In this document: positions 14,259-24,395 of the stretch, one piece after another
How positions within the stretch are numbered: the first letter of the stretch is position 1
How the letters are laid out: every line of letters begins with the position of its first letter
Program-made: the position numbers and the translations under genes
Origin: Petrolisthes cinctipes
Taxonomy: Eukaryota > Arthropoda > Malacostraca > Decapoda > Porcellanidae
NCBI GenBank assembly: GCA_033782935.1
Contig: JAWQEG010000286.1
Coordinates: 3,423,501 to 3,487,500, forward strand
Length of the DNA stretch: 64,000 nucleotides
Reading direction: 5' to 3'
The notes under the pieces: model-generated
Database searches by the model: none
Told to the model about the DNA's origin: nothing
What the model saw: the letters and a program-made list of their open reading frames with translations, nothing else

Positions 14259-17252
14259 GATCGATTTTCAGTATGTTTTTGGCCTGTATTTTGAAAATAC
14301 TCTAACACGTAGTACGCATGTACAGATACCTTCTGGGACCTCTAAATATCGAATTTTCGGGTGTTTTGGGACTGAATTTGAGATATCGATTTTTTGGCAC
14401 CTAAAATGTCGATTTTTAGCATGTTTTTAGCCTATATTTTGAAAATATTCTAGCACTGTGTAGGCATGTACAGATTGCTTCTGGGACCCCAAAATATTGA
14501 ATTTTCGGGTGTTTTGAGCCTGAATTTGAGATATAAACGGGTACAGAAGATACATGCACATATTGACTTTGGGCATCTAAAATATCGATTTTCAGCATGT
14601 TTTGGGCCTGTATTTTGAAAATACTCTAACACTGAGTAGGCATGTACAGATTGCTTCTGGGACCCCAAAATATTGAATTTTCGGGTGTTTTGAGCCTGAA
14701 TTTGAGATATAAACGGGTACTGAAGATGCATGCACATATCGACTTTTGTGCACCTAAAAGATCGATTTTCCGTATGTTTTGAGCATGTATTTTGAAAATA
14801 ATCTAACACGGAGTAGGCATGTACAGATCGCTTCTGGGACCCCTAATTATCGAATTTTCGGGTGTTTTGGGACTGAATTTGAGATATCGTCTTTTTGGCA
14901 CCTAAAAGATCGATTTTTAGCATGTTTTTAGCCTATATTTTGAAAATATTCTAGCACTGAGTGCCTGTACAGATTGCTTCTGGGACCCCAAAATATTGAA
15001 TTTTCGGGTGTTTTGAGCCTGAATTTGAGATATAAACGGGTACAGAAGATACATGCACATATTGACTTTGGGCGCCAAAAATATCGATTTTCAGCATGTT
15101 TTGGGCCTGAATTTTGAAAATACTCTAACACGGAGTAGGCATGTACAGATCGCTTCTGGGACCCCAAAATATCGAATTTTCGGGTGTTTAGGGCCAGAAT
15201 TTGAGATATAAACGGGTACAGAAGATGCATGCACATATCGACTTTTGGGCACCTAAAAGATCGATTTTCAGTATGTTTTTGGCCTGTATTTTGAAAATAC
15301 TCTAACACGGAGTAGGCATGTACAGATACCTTCTGGGACCTCTAAATATCGAATTTTCGGGTGTTTTGGGACTGAATTTGAGATATCGATTTTTTGGCAC
15401 CTAAAATGTCGATTTTTAGCATGTTTTTAGCCTATATTTCGAAAATATTCTAGCACTGTGTAGGCATGTACAGATTGCTTCTGGGATCCCAAAATATTGA
15501 ATTTTCGGGTGTTTTGAGCCTGAATTTGAGATATAAACGGGTACAGAAGATATATACACATATTGACTTTGGGCATCTAAAACATCGATTTTCAGCATGT
15601 TTTGTGCCTGTATTTTGAAAATACTCTAACACTGAGTAGGCATGTACAGATTGCTTCTGGGACCCCAAAATATTGAATTTTCGGGTGTTTTGAGCCTGAA
15701 TTTGAGATATAAACGGGTACTGAAGATGCATGCACATATCGACTTTTGTGCACCTAAAAGATCGATTTTCAGTATGTTTTGAGCATGTATTTTGAAAATA
15801 CTCTAACACGGAGTAGGCATGTACAGATCGCTTCTGGGACCCCTAAATATCGAATTTTCGGGTGTTTTGGGACTGAATTTGAGATATCGACTTTTTGGCA
15901 CCTATAAGATCGATTTTTAGCATGTTTTTAGCCTATATTTTGAAAATATTCTAGCACTGAGTAGGCATGTACAGATTGCTTCTGGGACCCCAAAATATTG
16001 AATTTTCGGGTGTTTTGAGCCTGAATTTGAGATATAAACGGGTACAGAAGATACATGCACATATTGACTTTGGGCGCCAAAAATATCGATTTTCAGCATG
16101 TTTTGGGCCTGAATTTTGAAAATACTCTAACACGGAGTAGGCATGTACAGATCGCTTCTGGGACCCCAAAATATCGAATTTTCGGGTGTTTAGTGCCAGA
16201 ATTTGAGATATAAACGGGTACAGAAGATGCATGCACATATCGTCTTTTGGGCACCTAAAAGATCAATTTTCAGTATGTTTTTGGCCTGTATTTTGAAAAT
16301 ACTCTAACACGGAGTAGGCATGTACAGATCGCTTCTGGGACCCCTAAATATCGAATTTTCGGGTGTTTTGGGACTGAATTTGAGATATCGACTTTTTGGC
16401 ACTTAAAAGATCGATTTTTAGCATGTTTTTAGCCTATATTTTGAAAATATTCTAGCACTGTACAGATTGCTTCTGGGACCCCAAAATATTGAATTTTCGG
16501 GTGTTTTGAGCCTGAATTTGAGATATAAACGGGTACAGAAGATACATGCACATATTGACTTTGGGCACCCAAAATATCGATTTTCTGCATGTTTTGGGCC
16601 TGAATTTTGAAAATACTCTAACACGGAGTAGGCATGTACAGATTGCTTCTGGGACCCCAAAATATCGAATTTTCGGGTGTTTAGGGCCAGAATTTGAGAT
16701 ATAAACGGGTACAGAAGATGCATGCACATATCGACTTTTGGGCACCTAAAAGTTCGATTTTCAGTATGTTTTTGGCCTGTATTTTGAAAATACCCTAACA
16801 CGGAGTAAGCATGTACAGATACCTTCTGGGATCTCTAAATATCGAATTTTCGGGTGTTTTGGGACTGAATTTGAGATATCGATTTTTTGGCACCTAAAAT
16901 GTCGATTTTTAGCATGTTTTTAGCCTATATTTTGAAAATATTCTAGCACTGTGTAGGCATGTACAGATTGCTTCTGGGACCCCAAAATATTGAATTTTCG
17001 GGTGTTTTGAGCCTGAATTTGAGATATAAACGGGTACAGAAGATACATGCACATATTGACTTTGGGCGCCAAAAATATCGATTTTCAGCATGTTTTGGGC
17101 CTGAATTTTGAAAATACTCTAACACGGAGTAGGCATGTACAGATCGCTTCTGGGACCCCAAAATATCGAATTTTCGGGTGTTTAGGGCCAGAATTTGAGA
17201 TATAAACGGGTACAGAAGATGCATGCACATATCGACTTTTGGGCACCTAAAA
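14259..17252. repeat. Array domain 5, copy 1 of a 3.0-kb duplicated segment
   Basis: Eighteen units. It matches the next 2,998 bp unit for unit. Shared rare variants include cgtagta, the tatcgtctttt end, gagtgcctgtacag (net 2-bp loss in B at 14908), tatataca, catcgattttcag, cacttaaaag, a short-B unit (16409) and gtaagcatg. The order is A'-B'-C2-A-B-C1 three times, with C1 instead of C2 after the B' at 16900. Confidence 0.87.
14963..14966. repeat. gcct replacement (net 2-bp loss) at the B hotspot
   Basis: Here gagt-gcct-gtacag replaces gagt-aggcat-gtacag, giving a 174-bp B unit (14908-15081). It is copied at 17957-17960. It has the same gcct as the 4-bp insertion but without aggcat, so it may be a trimmed version of the same kind of event. 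Confidence 0.8.
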
Positions 17253-20250
17253 GATCGATTTTCAGTATGTTTTTGGCCTGTATTTTGAAAATACTCTAAC
17301 ACGTAGTAGGCATGTACAGATACCTTCTGGGACCTCTAAATATCGAATTTTCGGGTGTTTTGGGACTGAATTTGAGATATCGATTTTTTGGCACCTAAAA
17401 TGTCGATTTTTAGCATGTTTTTAGCCTATATTTTGAAAATATTCTAGCACTGTGTAGGCATGTACAGATTGCTTCTGGGACCCCAAAATATTGAATTTTC
17501 GGGTGTTTTGAGCCTGAATTTGAGATATAAACGGGTACAGAAGATACATGCACATATTGACTTTGGGCATCTAAAATATCGATTTTCAGCATGTTTTGGG
17601 CCTGTATTTTGAAAATACTCTAACACTGAGTAGGCATGTACAGATTGCTTCTGGGACCCCAAAATATTGAATTTTCGGGTGTTTTGAGCCTGAATTTGAG
17701 ATATAAACGGGTACTGAAGATGCATGCACATATCGACTTTTGTGCACCTAAAAGATCGATTTTCCGTATGTTTTGAGCATGTATTTTGAAAATAATCTAA
17801 CACGGAGTAGGCATGTACAGATCGCTTCTGGGACCCCTAATTATCGAATTTTCGGGTGTTTTGGGACTGAATTTGAGATATCGTCTTTTTGGCACCTAAA
17901 AGATCGATTTTTAGCATGTTTTTAGCCTATATTTTGAAAATATTCTAGCACTGAGTGCCTGTACAGATTGCTTCTGGGACCCCAAAATATTGAATTTTCG
18001 GGTGTTTTGAGCCTGAATTTGAGATATAAACGGGTACAGAAGATACATGCACATATTGACTTTGGGCGCCAAAAATATCGATTTTCAGCATGTTTTGGGC
18101 CTGAATTTTGAAAATACTCTAACACGGAGTAGGCATGTACAGATCGCTTCTGGGACCCCAAAATATCGAATTTTCGGGTGTTTAGGGCCAGAATTTGAGA
18201 TATAAACGGGTACAGAAGATGCATGCACATATCGACTTTTGGGCACCTAAAAGATCGATTTTCAGTATGTTTTTGGCCAGTATTTTGAAAATACTCTAAC
18301 ACGGAGTAGGCATGTACATCTAGATACCTTCTGGGACCTCTAAATATCGAATTTTCGGGTGTTTTGGGACTGAATTTGAGATATCGATTTTTTGGCACCT
18401 AAAATGTCGATTTTTAGCATGTTTTTAGCCTATATTTTGAAAATATTCTAGCACTGTGTAGGCATGTACAGATTGCTTCTGGGATCCCAAAATATTGAAT
18501 TTTCGGGTGTTTTGAGCCTGAATTTGAGATATAAACGGGTACAGAAGATATATACACATATTGACATTGGGCATCTAAAACATCGATTTTCAGCATGTTT
18601 TGTGCCTGTATTTTGAAAATACTCTAACACTGAGTAGGCATGTACAGATTGCTTCTGGGACCCCAAAATATTGAATTTTCGGGTGTTTTGAGCCTGAATT
18701 TGAGATATAAACGGGTACTGAAGATGCATGCACATATCGACTTTTGTGCACCTAAAAGATCGATTTTCAGTATGTTTTGAGCATGTATTTTGAAAATACT
18801 CTAACACGGAGTAGGCATGTACAGATCGCTTCTGGGACCCCTAAATATCGAATTTTCGGGTGTTTTGGGACTGAATTTGAGATATCGACTTTTTGGCACC
18901 TATAAGATCGATTTTTAGCATGTTTTTAGCCTATATTTTGAAAATATTCTAGCACTGAGTAGGCATGTACAGATTGCTTCTGGGACCCCAAAATATTGAA
19001 TTTTCGGGTGTTTTGAGCCTGAATTTGAGATATAAACGGGTACAGAAGATACATGCACATATTGACTTTGGGCGCCAAAAATATCGATTTTCAGCATGTT
19101 TTGGGCCTGAATTTTGAAAATACTCTAACACGGAGTAGGCATGTACAGATCGCTTCTGGGACCCCAAAATATCGAATTTTCGGGTGTTTAGTGCCAGAAT
19201 TTGAGATATAAACGGGTACAGAAGATGCATGCACATATCGTCTTTTGGGCACCTAAAAGATCGATTTTCAGTATGTTTTTGGCCTGTATTTTGAAAATAC
19301 TCTAACACGGAGTAGGCATGTACAGATCGCTTCTGGGACCCCTAAATATCGAATTTTCGGGTGTTTTGGGACTGAATTTGAGATATCGACTTTTTGGCAC
19401 TTAAAAGATCGATTTTTAGCATGTTTTTAGCCTATATTTTGAAAATATTCTAGCACTGTACAGATTGCTTCTGAGACCCCAAAATATTGAATTTTCGGGT
19501 GTTTTGAGCCTGAATTTGAGATATAAACGGGTACAGAAGATACATGCACATATTGACTTTGGGCACCCAAAATATCGATTTTCTGCATGTTTTGGGCCTG
19601 AATTTTGAAAATACTCTAACACGGAGTAGGCATGTACAGATTGCTTCTGGGACCCCAAAATATCGAATTTTCGGGTGTTTAGGGCCAGAATTTGAGATAT
19701 AAACGGGTACAGAAGATGCATGCACATATCGACTTTTGGGCACCTAAAAGTTCGATTTTCAGTATGTTTTTGGCCTGTATTTTGAAAATACTCTAACACG
19801 GAGTAAGCATGTACAGATACCTTCTGGGATCTCTAAATATCGAATTTTCGGGTGTTTTGGGACTGAATTTGAGATATCGATTTTTTGGCACCTAAAATGT
19901 CGATTTTTAGCATGTTTTTAGCCTATATTTTGAAAATATTCTAGCACTGTGTAGGCATGTACAGATTGCTTCTGGGACCCCAAAATATTGAATTTTCGGG
20001 TGTTTTGAGCCTGAATTTGAGATATAAACGGGTACAGAAGATACATGCACATATTGACTTTGGGCGCCAAAAATATCGATTTTCAGCATGTTTTGGGCCT
20101 GAATTTTGAAAATACTCTAACACGGAGTAGGCATGTACAGATCGCTTCTGGGACCCCAAAATATCGAATTTTCGGGTGTTTAGGGCCAGAATTTGAGATA
20201 TAAACGGGTACAGAAGATGCATGCACATATCGACTTTTGGGCACCTAAAA
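17253..20250. repeat. Array domain 5, copy 2 of the 3.0-kb duplicated segment
   Basis: Unit starts follow copy 1 at +2,994 up to 18253 and at +2,998 from 18405 on. The 4-bp difference is one insertion at 18318-18321. Other private differences are few, such as ctgagacccc near 19472 and ttgacattggg near 18563. The two copies are therefore recent relative to the divergence between unit classes. Confidence 0.87.
18318..18325. repeat. Second, unrelated 4-bp palindrome-forming insertion, in an A' unit
   Basis: The usual catgtac-agatacc reads catgtac-atct-agatacc. The inserted atct is the exact reverse complement of the following agat, creating the palindrome atctagat (containing an XbaI site). The A' unit (18253-18404) is therefore 152 bp. 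The matching unit in the other 3.0-kb copy (15259-15406) lacks it, so it arose after that duplication. Confidence 0.9.
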
Positions 20251-23200
20251 GATCGATTTTCAGTATGTTTTGAGCATGTATTTTGAAAATACTCTAACAC
20301 GGAGTAGGCATGTACAGATCGCTTCTGGGACCCCTAAATATCGAATTTTCGGGTGTTTTGGGACTGAATTTGAGATATCGACTTTTTGGCACCTAAAAGA
20401 TCGATTTTTAGCATGTTTTTAGCCTATATTTTGAAAATATTCTAGCACTGAGTAGGCATGTACAGATTGCTTCTGGGACCCCAAAATATTGAATTTTCGG
20501 GTGTTTTGAGCCTGAATTTGAGATATAAACGGGTACAGAAGATACATGCACATATTGACTTTGGGCGCCAAAAATATCGATTTTCAGCATGTTTTGGGCC
20601 TGAATTTTGAAAATACTCTAACACGGAGTAGGCATGTACAGATCGCTTCTGGGACCCCAAAATATCGAATTTTCGGGTGTTTAGGGCCAGAATTTGAGAT
20701 ATAAACGGGTACAGAAGATGCATGCACATATCGTCTTTTGGGCACCTAAAAGATCGATTTTCAGTATGTTTTTGGCCTGTATTTTGAAAATACTCTAACA
20801 CGGAGTAGGCATGTACAGATCGCTTCTGGGACCCCTAAATATCGAATTTTCGGGTGTTTTGGGACTGAATTTGAGATATCGACTTTTTGGCACTTAAAAG
20901 ATCGATTTTTAGCATGTTTTTAGCCTATATTTTGAAAATATTCTAGCACTGTACAGATTGCTTCTGGGACCCCAAAATATTGAATTTTCGGGTGTTTTGA
21001 GCCTAAATTTGAGATATAAACGGGTACAGAAGATACATGCACATATCGACTTTTGTGCACCTAAAAGATCGATTTTCAGTATGTTTTGAGCATGTATTTT
21101 GAAAATACTCTAACACGGAGTAGGCATGTACAGATCGCTTCTGGGACCCCTAAATATCGAATTTTCGGGTGTTTTGGGACTGAATTTGAGATATCGACTT
21201 TTTGGCACCTAAAAGATCGATTTTTAGCATATTTTTAGCCTATATTTTGAAAATATTCTAGCACTGAGTAGGCATGTACAGATTGCTTCTGGGACCCCAA
21301 AATATTGAATTTTCGGGTGTTTTGAGCCTGAATTTGAGATATAAACGGGTACAGAAGATACATGCACATATTGACTTTGGGCACCAAAAATATCGATTTT
21401 CAGCATGTTTTGGGCCTGAATTTTGAAAATACTCTAACACGGAGTAGGCATGTACAGATTGCTTCTGGGACCCCAAAATATCGAATTTTCGGGTGTTTAG
21501 GGCCAGAATTTGAGATATAAACGGGTACAAAAGATGCATGCATATATCGACTTTTGTGCACCTAAAAGATCGATTTTTAGTATGTTTTGAGCATGTATTT
21601 TGAAAATACTCTAACACGGAGTAGGCATGTACAGATCGCTTTTGGGACCCTTAAATATCGAATTTTCGGGTGTTTGGGACTGAATTTGAGATATCGACTT
21701 TTTGGCACCTAAAAGATCGATTTTCAGCATGTTTTTAGCCTATATTTTGAAAATATTCTTGCACTGAGTAGGCATGTACAGATTGCTTTTGGGACCCCAA
21801 AATATTGAATTTTCGGGTGTTTTGAGCCTGAATTTGAGATATAAACGGGTACAGAAGATACATGCACATATTGACTTTGGGCACCCAAAATATCGATTTT
21901 CTGCATGTTTTGGGCCTGAATTTTGAAAATACTCTAACACGGAGTAGGCATGTACAGATTGCTTCTGGGACCCCAAAATATCGAATTTTCGGGTGTTTAG
22001 GGCCAGAATTTGAGATATAAACGGGTACAGAAGATGCATGCACATATCGACTTTTGGGCACCTAAAAGATCGATTTTCAGTATGTTTTTGGCCTGTATTT
22101 TGAAAATACTCTAACACGGAGTAAGCATGTACAGATACCTTCTGGGATCTCTAAATATCGAATTTTCGGGTGTTTTGGGACTGAATTTGAGATATCGATT
22201 TTTTGGCACCTAAAATGTCGATTTTTAGCATGTTTTTAGCCTATATTTTGAAAATATTCTAGCACTGTGTAGGCATGTACAGATTGCTTCTGGGACCCCA
22301 AAATATTGAATTTTCGGGTGTTTTGAGCCTTAATTTGAGATATAAACGGGTACAGACGATACATGCACATATTGACTTTGGGCATCTAAAATATCGATTT
22401 TCAGTATGTTTTGAGCATGTATTTTGAAAATACTCTAACACTGAGTAGACATGTACAGATACCTTCTGGGACCTCTAAATATCGAATTTTCGGGTGTTTT
22501 GGGACTGAATTTGAGATATCGATTTTTTGGCACCTAAAATGTCGATTTTTAGCATGTTTTTAGCCTATATTTTGAAAATATTCTAGCACTGTGTAAGCAT
22601 GTACAGATTGCTTCTGGGACCCCAAAATATTGAATTTTCGGGTGTTTTGAGCCTGAATTTGAGATATAAACGGGTACAGAAGATACATGCACATATTGAC
22701 TTTGGGCATCTAAAATATCGATTTTCAGCATGTTTTGGGCCTGTATTTTGAAAATACTCTAACACTGAGTAGGCATGTACAGATTGCTTCTGGGACCCCA
22801 AAATATTGAATTTTCGGGTGTTTTGAGCCTGAATTTGAGATATAAACGGGTACTGTAGATGCATGCACATATCGACTTTTGTGCACCTAAAAGATCGATT
22901 TTCAGTATGTTTTGAGCATGTATTTTGAAAATACTCTAACACGGAGTAGGCATGTACAGATCGCTTCTGGGACCCCTAAATATCGAATTTTCGGGTGTTT
23001 TGGGACTGAATTTGAGATATCGACTTTTTGGCACCTAAAAGATCGATTTTTAGCATGTTTTTAGCCTATATTTTGAAAATATTCTAGCACTGAGTAGGCA
23101 TGTACAGATTGCTTCTGGGACCCCAAAATATTGAATTTTCGGGTTTTTTGAGCCTGAATTTGAGATATAAACGGGTACAGAAGATACATGCACATATTGA

Positions 23201-23393
23201 CTTTGGGCATCTAAAATATCGATTTTCAGCATGTTTTGGGCCTGTATTTTGAAAATACTCTAACACTGAGTAGGCATGTACAGATTGCTTCTGGGACCCC
23301 AAAATATTGAATTTTCGGGTGTTTTGAGCCTGAATTTGAGATATAAACGGGTACTGAAGATGCATGCACATATCGACTTTTGTGCACCTAAAA

Positions 23394-23541
23394 GATCGAT
23401 TTTCAGTATGTTTTGAGCATGTATTTTGAAAATACTCTAACACGGAGTAGTCATGTACAGATCGCTTCTGGGACCCCTAAATATCGAATTTTCGGGTGTT
23501 TTGGGACTGAATTTGAGATATCGACTTTTTGGCACCTAAAA
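23394..23541. repeat. Type A unit, 148 bp
   Basis: Short unit with gttttgagcatg near its start, cacggag, atcgcttc, acccctaaat, ttttgggactg and a gatatcgactttttgg end. It lacks the 29-bp segment found in B and C units. It keeps six CpG sites. It usually follows a C2 unit and precedes a B unit. Confidence 0.92.
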
Positions 23542-23717
23542 GATCGATTTTTAGCATGTTTTTAGCCTATATTTTGAAAATATTCTAGCACTGAGTAGGC
23601 ATGTACAGATTGCTTCTGGGACCCCAAAATATTGAATTTTCGGGTGTTTTGAGCCTGAATTTGAGATATAAACGGGTACAGAAGATACATGCACATATTG
23701 ACTTTGGGCGCCAAAAA
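23542..23717. repeat. Type B unit, 176 bp
   Basis: Recognised by tttttagcctat, tattctagcactgag, attgcttc, accccaaaat, attgaatt, gttttgagcctg and gatacatgcac. It ends in attgactttgggc followed by accaaaaa or, in this copy, gccaaaaa. It has only three CpG sites. The cactgagtaggcatg stretch is an indel hotspot elsewhere in the array (10-bp deletion, 4-bp insertion, net 2-bp loss). Confidence 0.92.
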
Positions 23718-23894
23718 TATCGATTTTCAGCATGTTTTGGGCCTGAATTTTGAAAATACTCTAACACGGAGTAGGCATGTACAGATCGCTTCTGGGACCC
23801 CAAAATATCGAATTTTCGGGTGTTTAGGGCCAGAATTTGAGATATAAACGGGTACAGAAGATGCATGCACATATCGTCTTTTGGGCACCTAAAA
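23718..23894. repeat. Type C1 unit, 177 bp
   Basis: Marked by gttttgggcctgaat, cacggag, atcgcttc, atcgaatt, tttagggccag, gatgcatgcac and a gggcacct end. It is the CpG-richest class, with seven sites. The gatgcatgcac stretch carries overlapping SphI (GCATGC) and NsiI (ATGCAT) sites. These normally occur once per trimer, in the C unit. Confidence 0.92.
23846..23874. repeat. 29-bp segment that separates long (B, C) from short (A) units
   Basis: The segment runs from aaacggg to cacatat. Removing it from a C unit joins gagatat directly to cgac, which is exactly the A-unit sequence, and 177 minus 29 is 148. Both ends of the segment abut a copy of atat (the preceding gatat and its own last four bases). 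This is the footprint expected of a deletion between short direct repeats. Units regain the segment only when A is fused to B or C, as at 1323, 2502, 4332, 30686, 39824, 43323 and 61395. Confidence 0.88.
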
Positions 23895-24042
23895 GATCGA
23901 TTTTCAGTATGTTTTTGGCCTGTATTTTGAAAATACTCTAACACGGAGTAGGCATGTACAGATACCTTCTGGGACCTCTAAATATCGAATTTTCGGGTGT
24001 TTTGGGACTGAATTTGAGATATCGATTTTTTGGCACCTAAAA
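23895..24042. repeat. Type A' unit, 148 bp
   Basis: Variant of A with tttttggcctgt near the start, ataccttc instead of atcgcttc, acctctaaat, and a gatatcgattttttgg end. It typically follows C1 and precedes B'. Many A'/A mosaics exist that begin as A' and end as A, for example at 11792, 12293, 16261, 19259 and 20752. Confidence 0.9.
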
Positions 24043-24218
24043 TGTCGATTTTTAGCATGTTTTTAGCCTATATTTTGAAAATATTCTAGCACTGTGTAGG
24101 CATGTACAGATTGCTTCTGGGATCCCAAAATATTGAATTTTCGGGTGTTTTGAGCCTGAATTTGAGATATAAACGGGTACAGAAGATACATACACATATT
24201 GACTTTGGGCATCTAAAA
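24043..24218. repeat. Type B' unit, 176 bp
   Basis: B-like unit that begins tgtcga instead of gatcga, so the ClaI site (ATCGAT) present at most unit starts is absent. It usually carries cactgtgtagg and ends gggcatctaaaa, leading into C2. This copy also has a C-to-T change giving ctgggatccc, and cataca in place of catgca. Confidence 0.9.
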
Positions 24219-24395
24219 CATCGATTTTCAGCATGTTTTGTGCCTGTATTTTGAAAATACTCTAACACTGAGTAGGCATGTACAGATTGCTTCTGGGACC
24301 CCAAAATATTGAATTTTCGTGTGTTTTGAGCCTGAATTTGAGATATAAACGGGTACTGAAGATGCATGCACATATCGACTTTTGTGCACCTAAAA
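24219..24395. repeat. Type C2 unit, 177 bp
   Basis: Starts and ends like a C unit (gcctgtatt near the start; gatgcatgcacatatcgac at the end). Its middle matches B: cactgag, attgcttc, accccaaaat, attgaatt and gttttgagcctgaattt. It is recognised by gtactgaag and a tgtgcacct end. It looks like a C unit carrying a B-type conversion tract. Confidence 0.9.
24246..24260. repeat. 15-bp dyad present in nearly every unit
   Basis: The sequence gtattttgaaaatac has 7-bp perfectly complementary arms around one central g. The B-class equivalent is atattttgaaaatat (for example 24070-24084), also with 7-bp arms, so symmetry is kept although the outer bases differ. The centre is an occasional indel site: +1 at 36521-36530 and 40521-40530, +3 at about 30210 and about 48645. 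Any structural or binding role is inference. Confidence 0.75.

Larger units (their letters stand above)
20251..24395. repeat. Array domain 6, copy 1 of a 4,145-bp segment
   Basis: Twenty-five units. Markers recur in the following copies: short-B/C2 fusion (20900-21066) with gcctaaattt, an A unit of 147 bp with acccttaaat and tgtttggga (21568), gcatgcatatatcg, a C1 start of gattttctgcatg (21891), gggatctctaaat (near 22146), and a B'-to-A/A' join lacking C2 (22392). It ends with a standard 1,002-bp hexamer. Confidence 0.87.
23394..24395. repeat. Canonical 1,002-bp hexamer higher-order repeat (A-B-C1-A'-B'-C2)
   Basis: This is a clean, full-length example of the array's main higher-order unit. 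Its six units start at 23394, 23542, 23718, 23895, 24043 and 24219, with lengths 148, 176, 177, 148, 176 and 177 bp. It is two 501-bp trimers in tandem. Linkage is strong: C1 (ending gggcacct) is normally followed by A' (tttttggcctg), and C2 (ending tgtgcacct) by A (gttttgagcatg). Other intact 1,002-bp hexamers start at 31687, 38822 and 54086. Elsewhere the order is disturbed by lost or fused units. Confidence 0.92.

Noticed and set aside
23813..23822. Possible CENP-B box in tatcgaattttcgggtg
   Set aside because: The box core needs TTCG, seven bases, then CGGG, with A at a fixed place. Here it is ATCG, six bases, CGGG. Both the first base and the spacing are wrong, in nearly all units. The aaacgggtac stretch also lacks an upstream TTCG.
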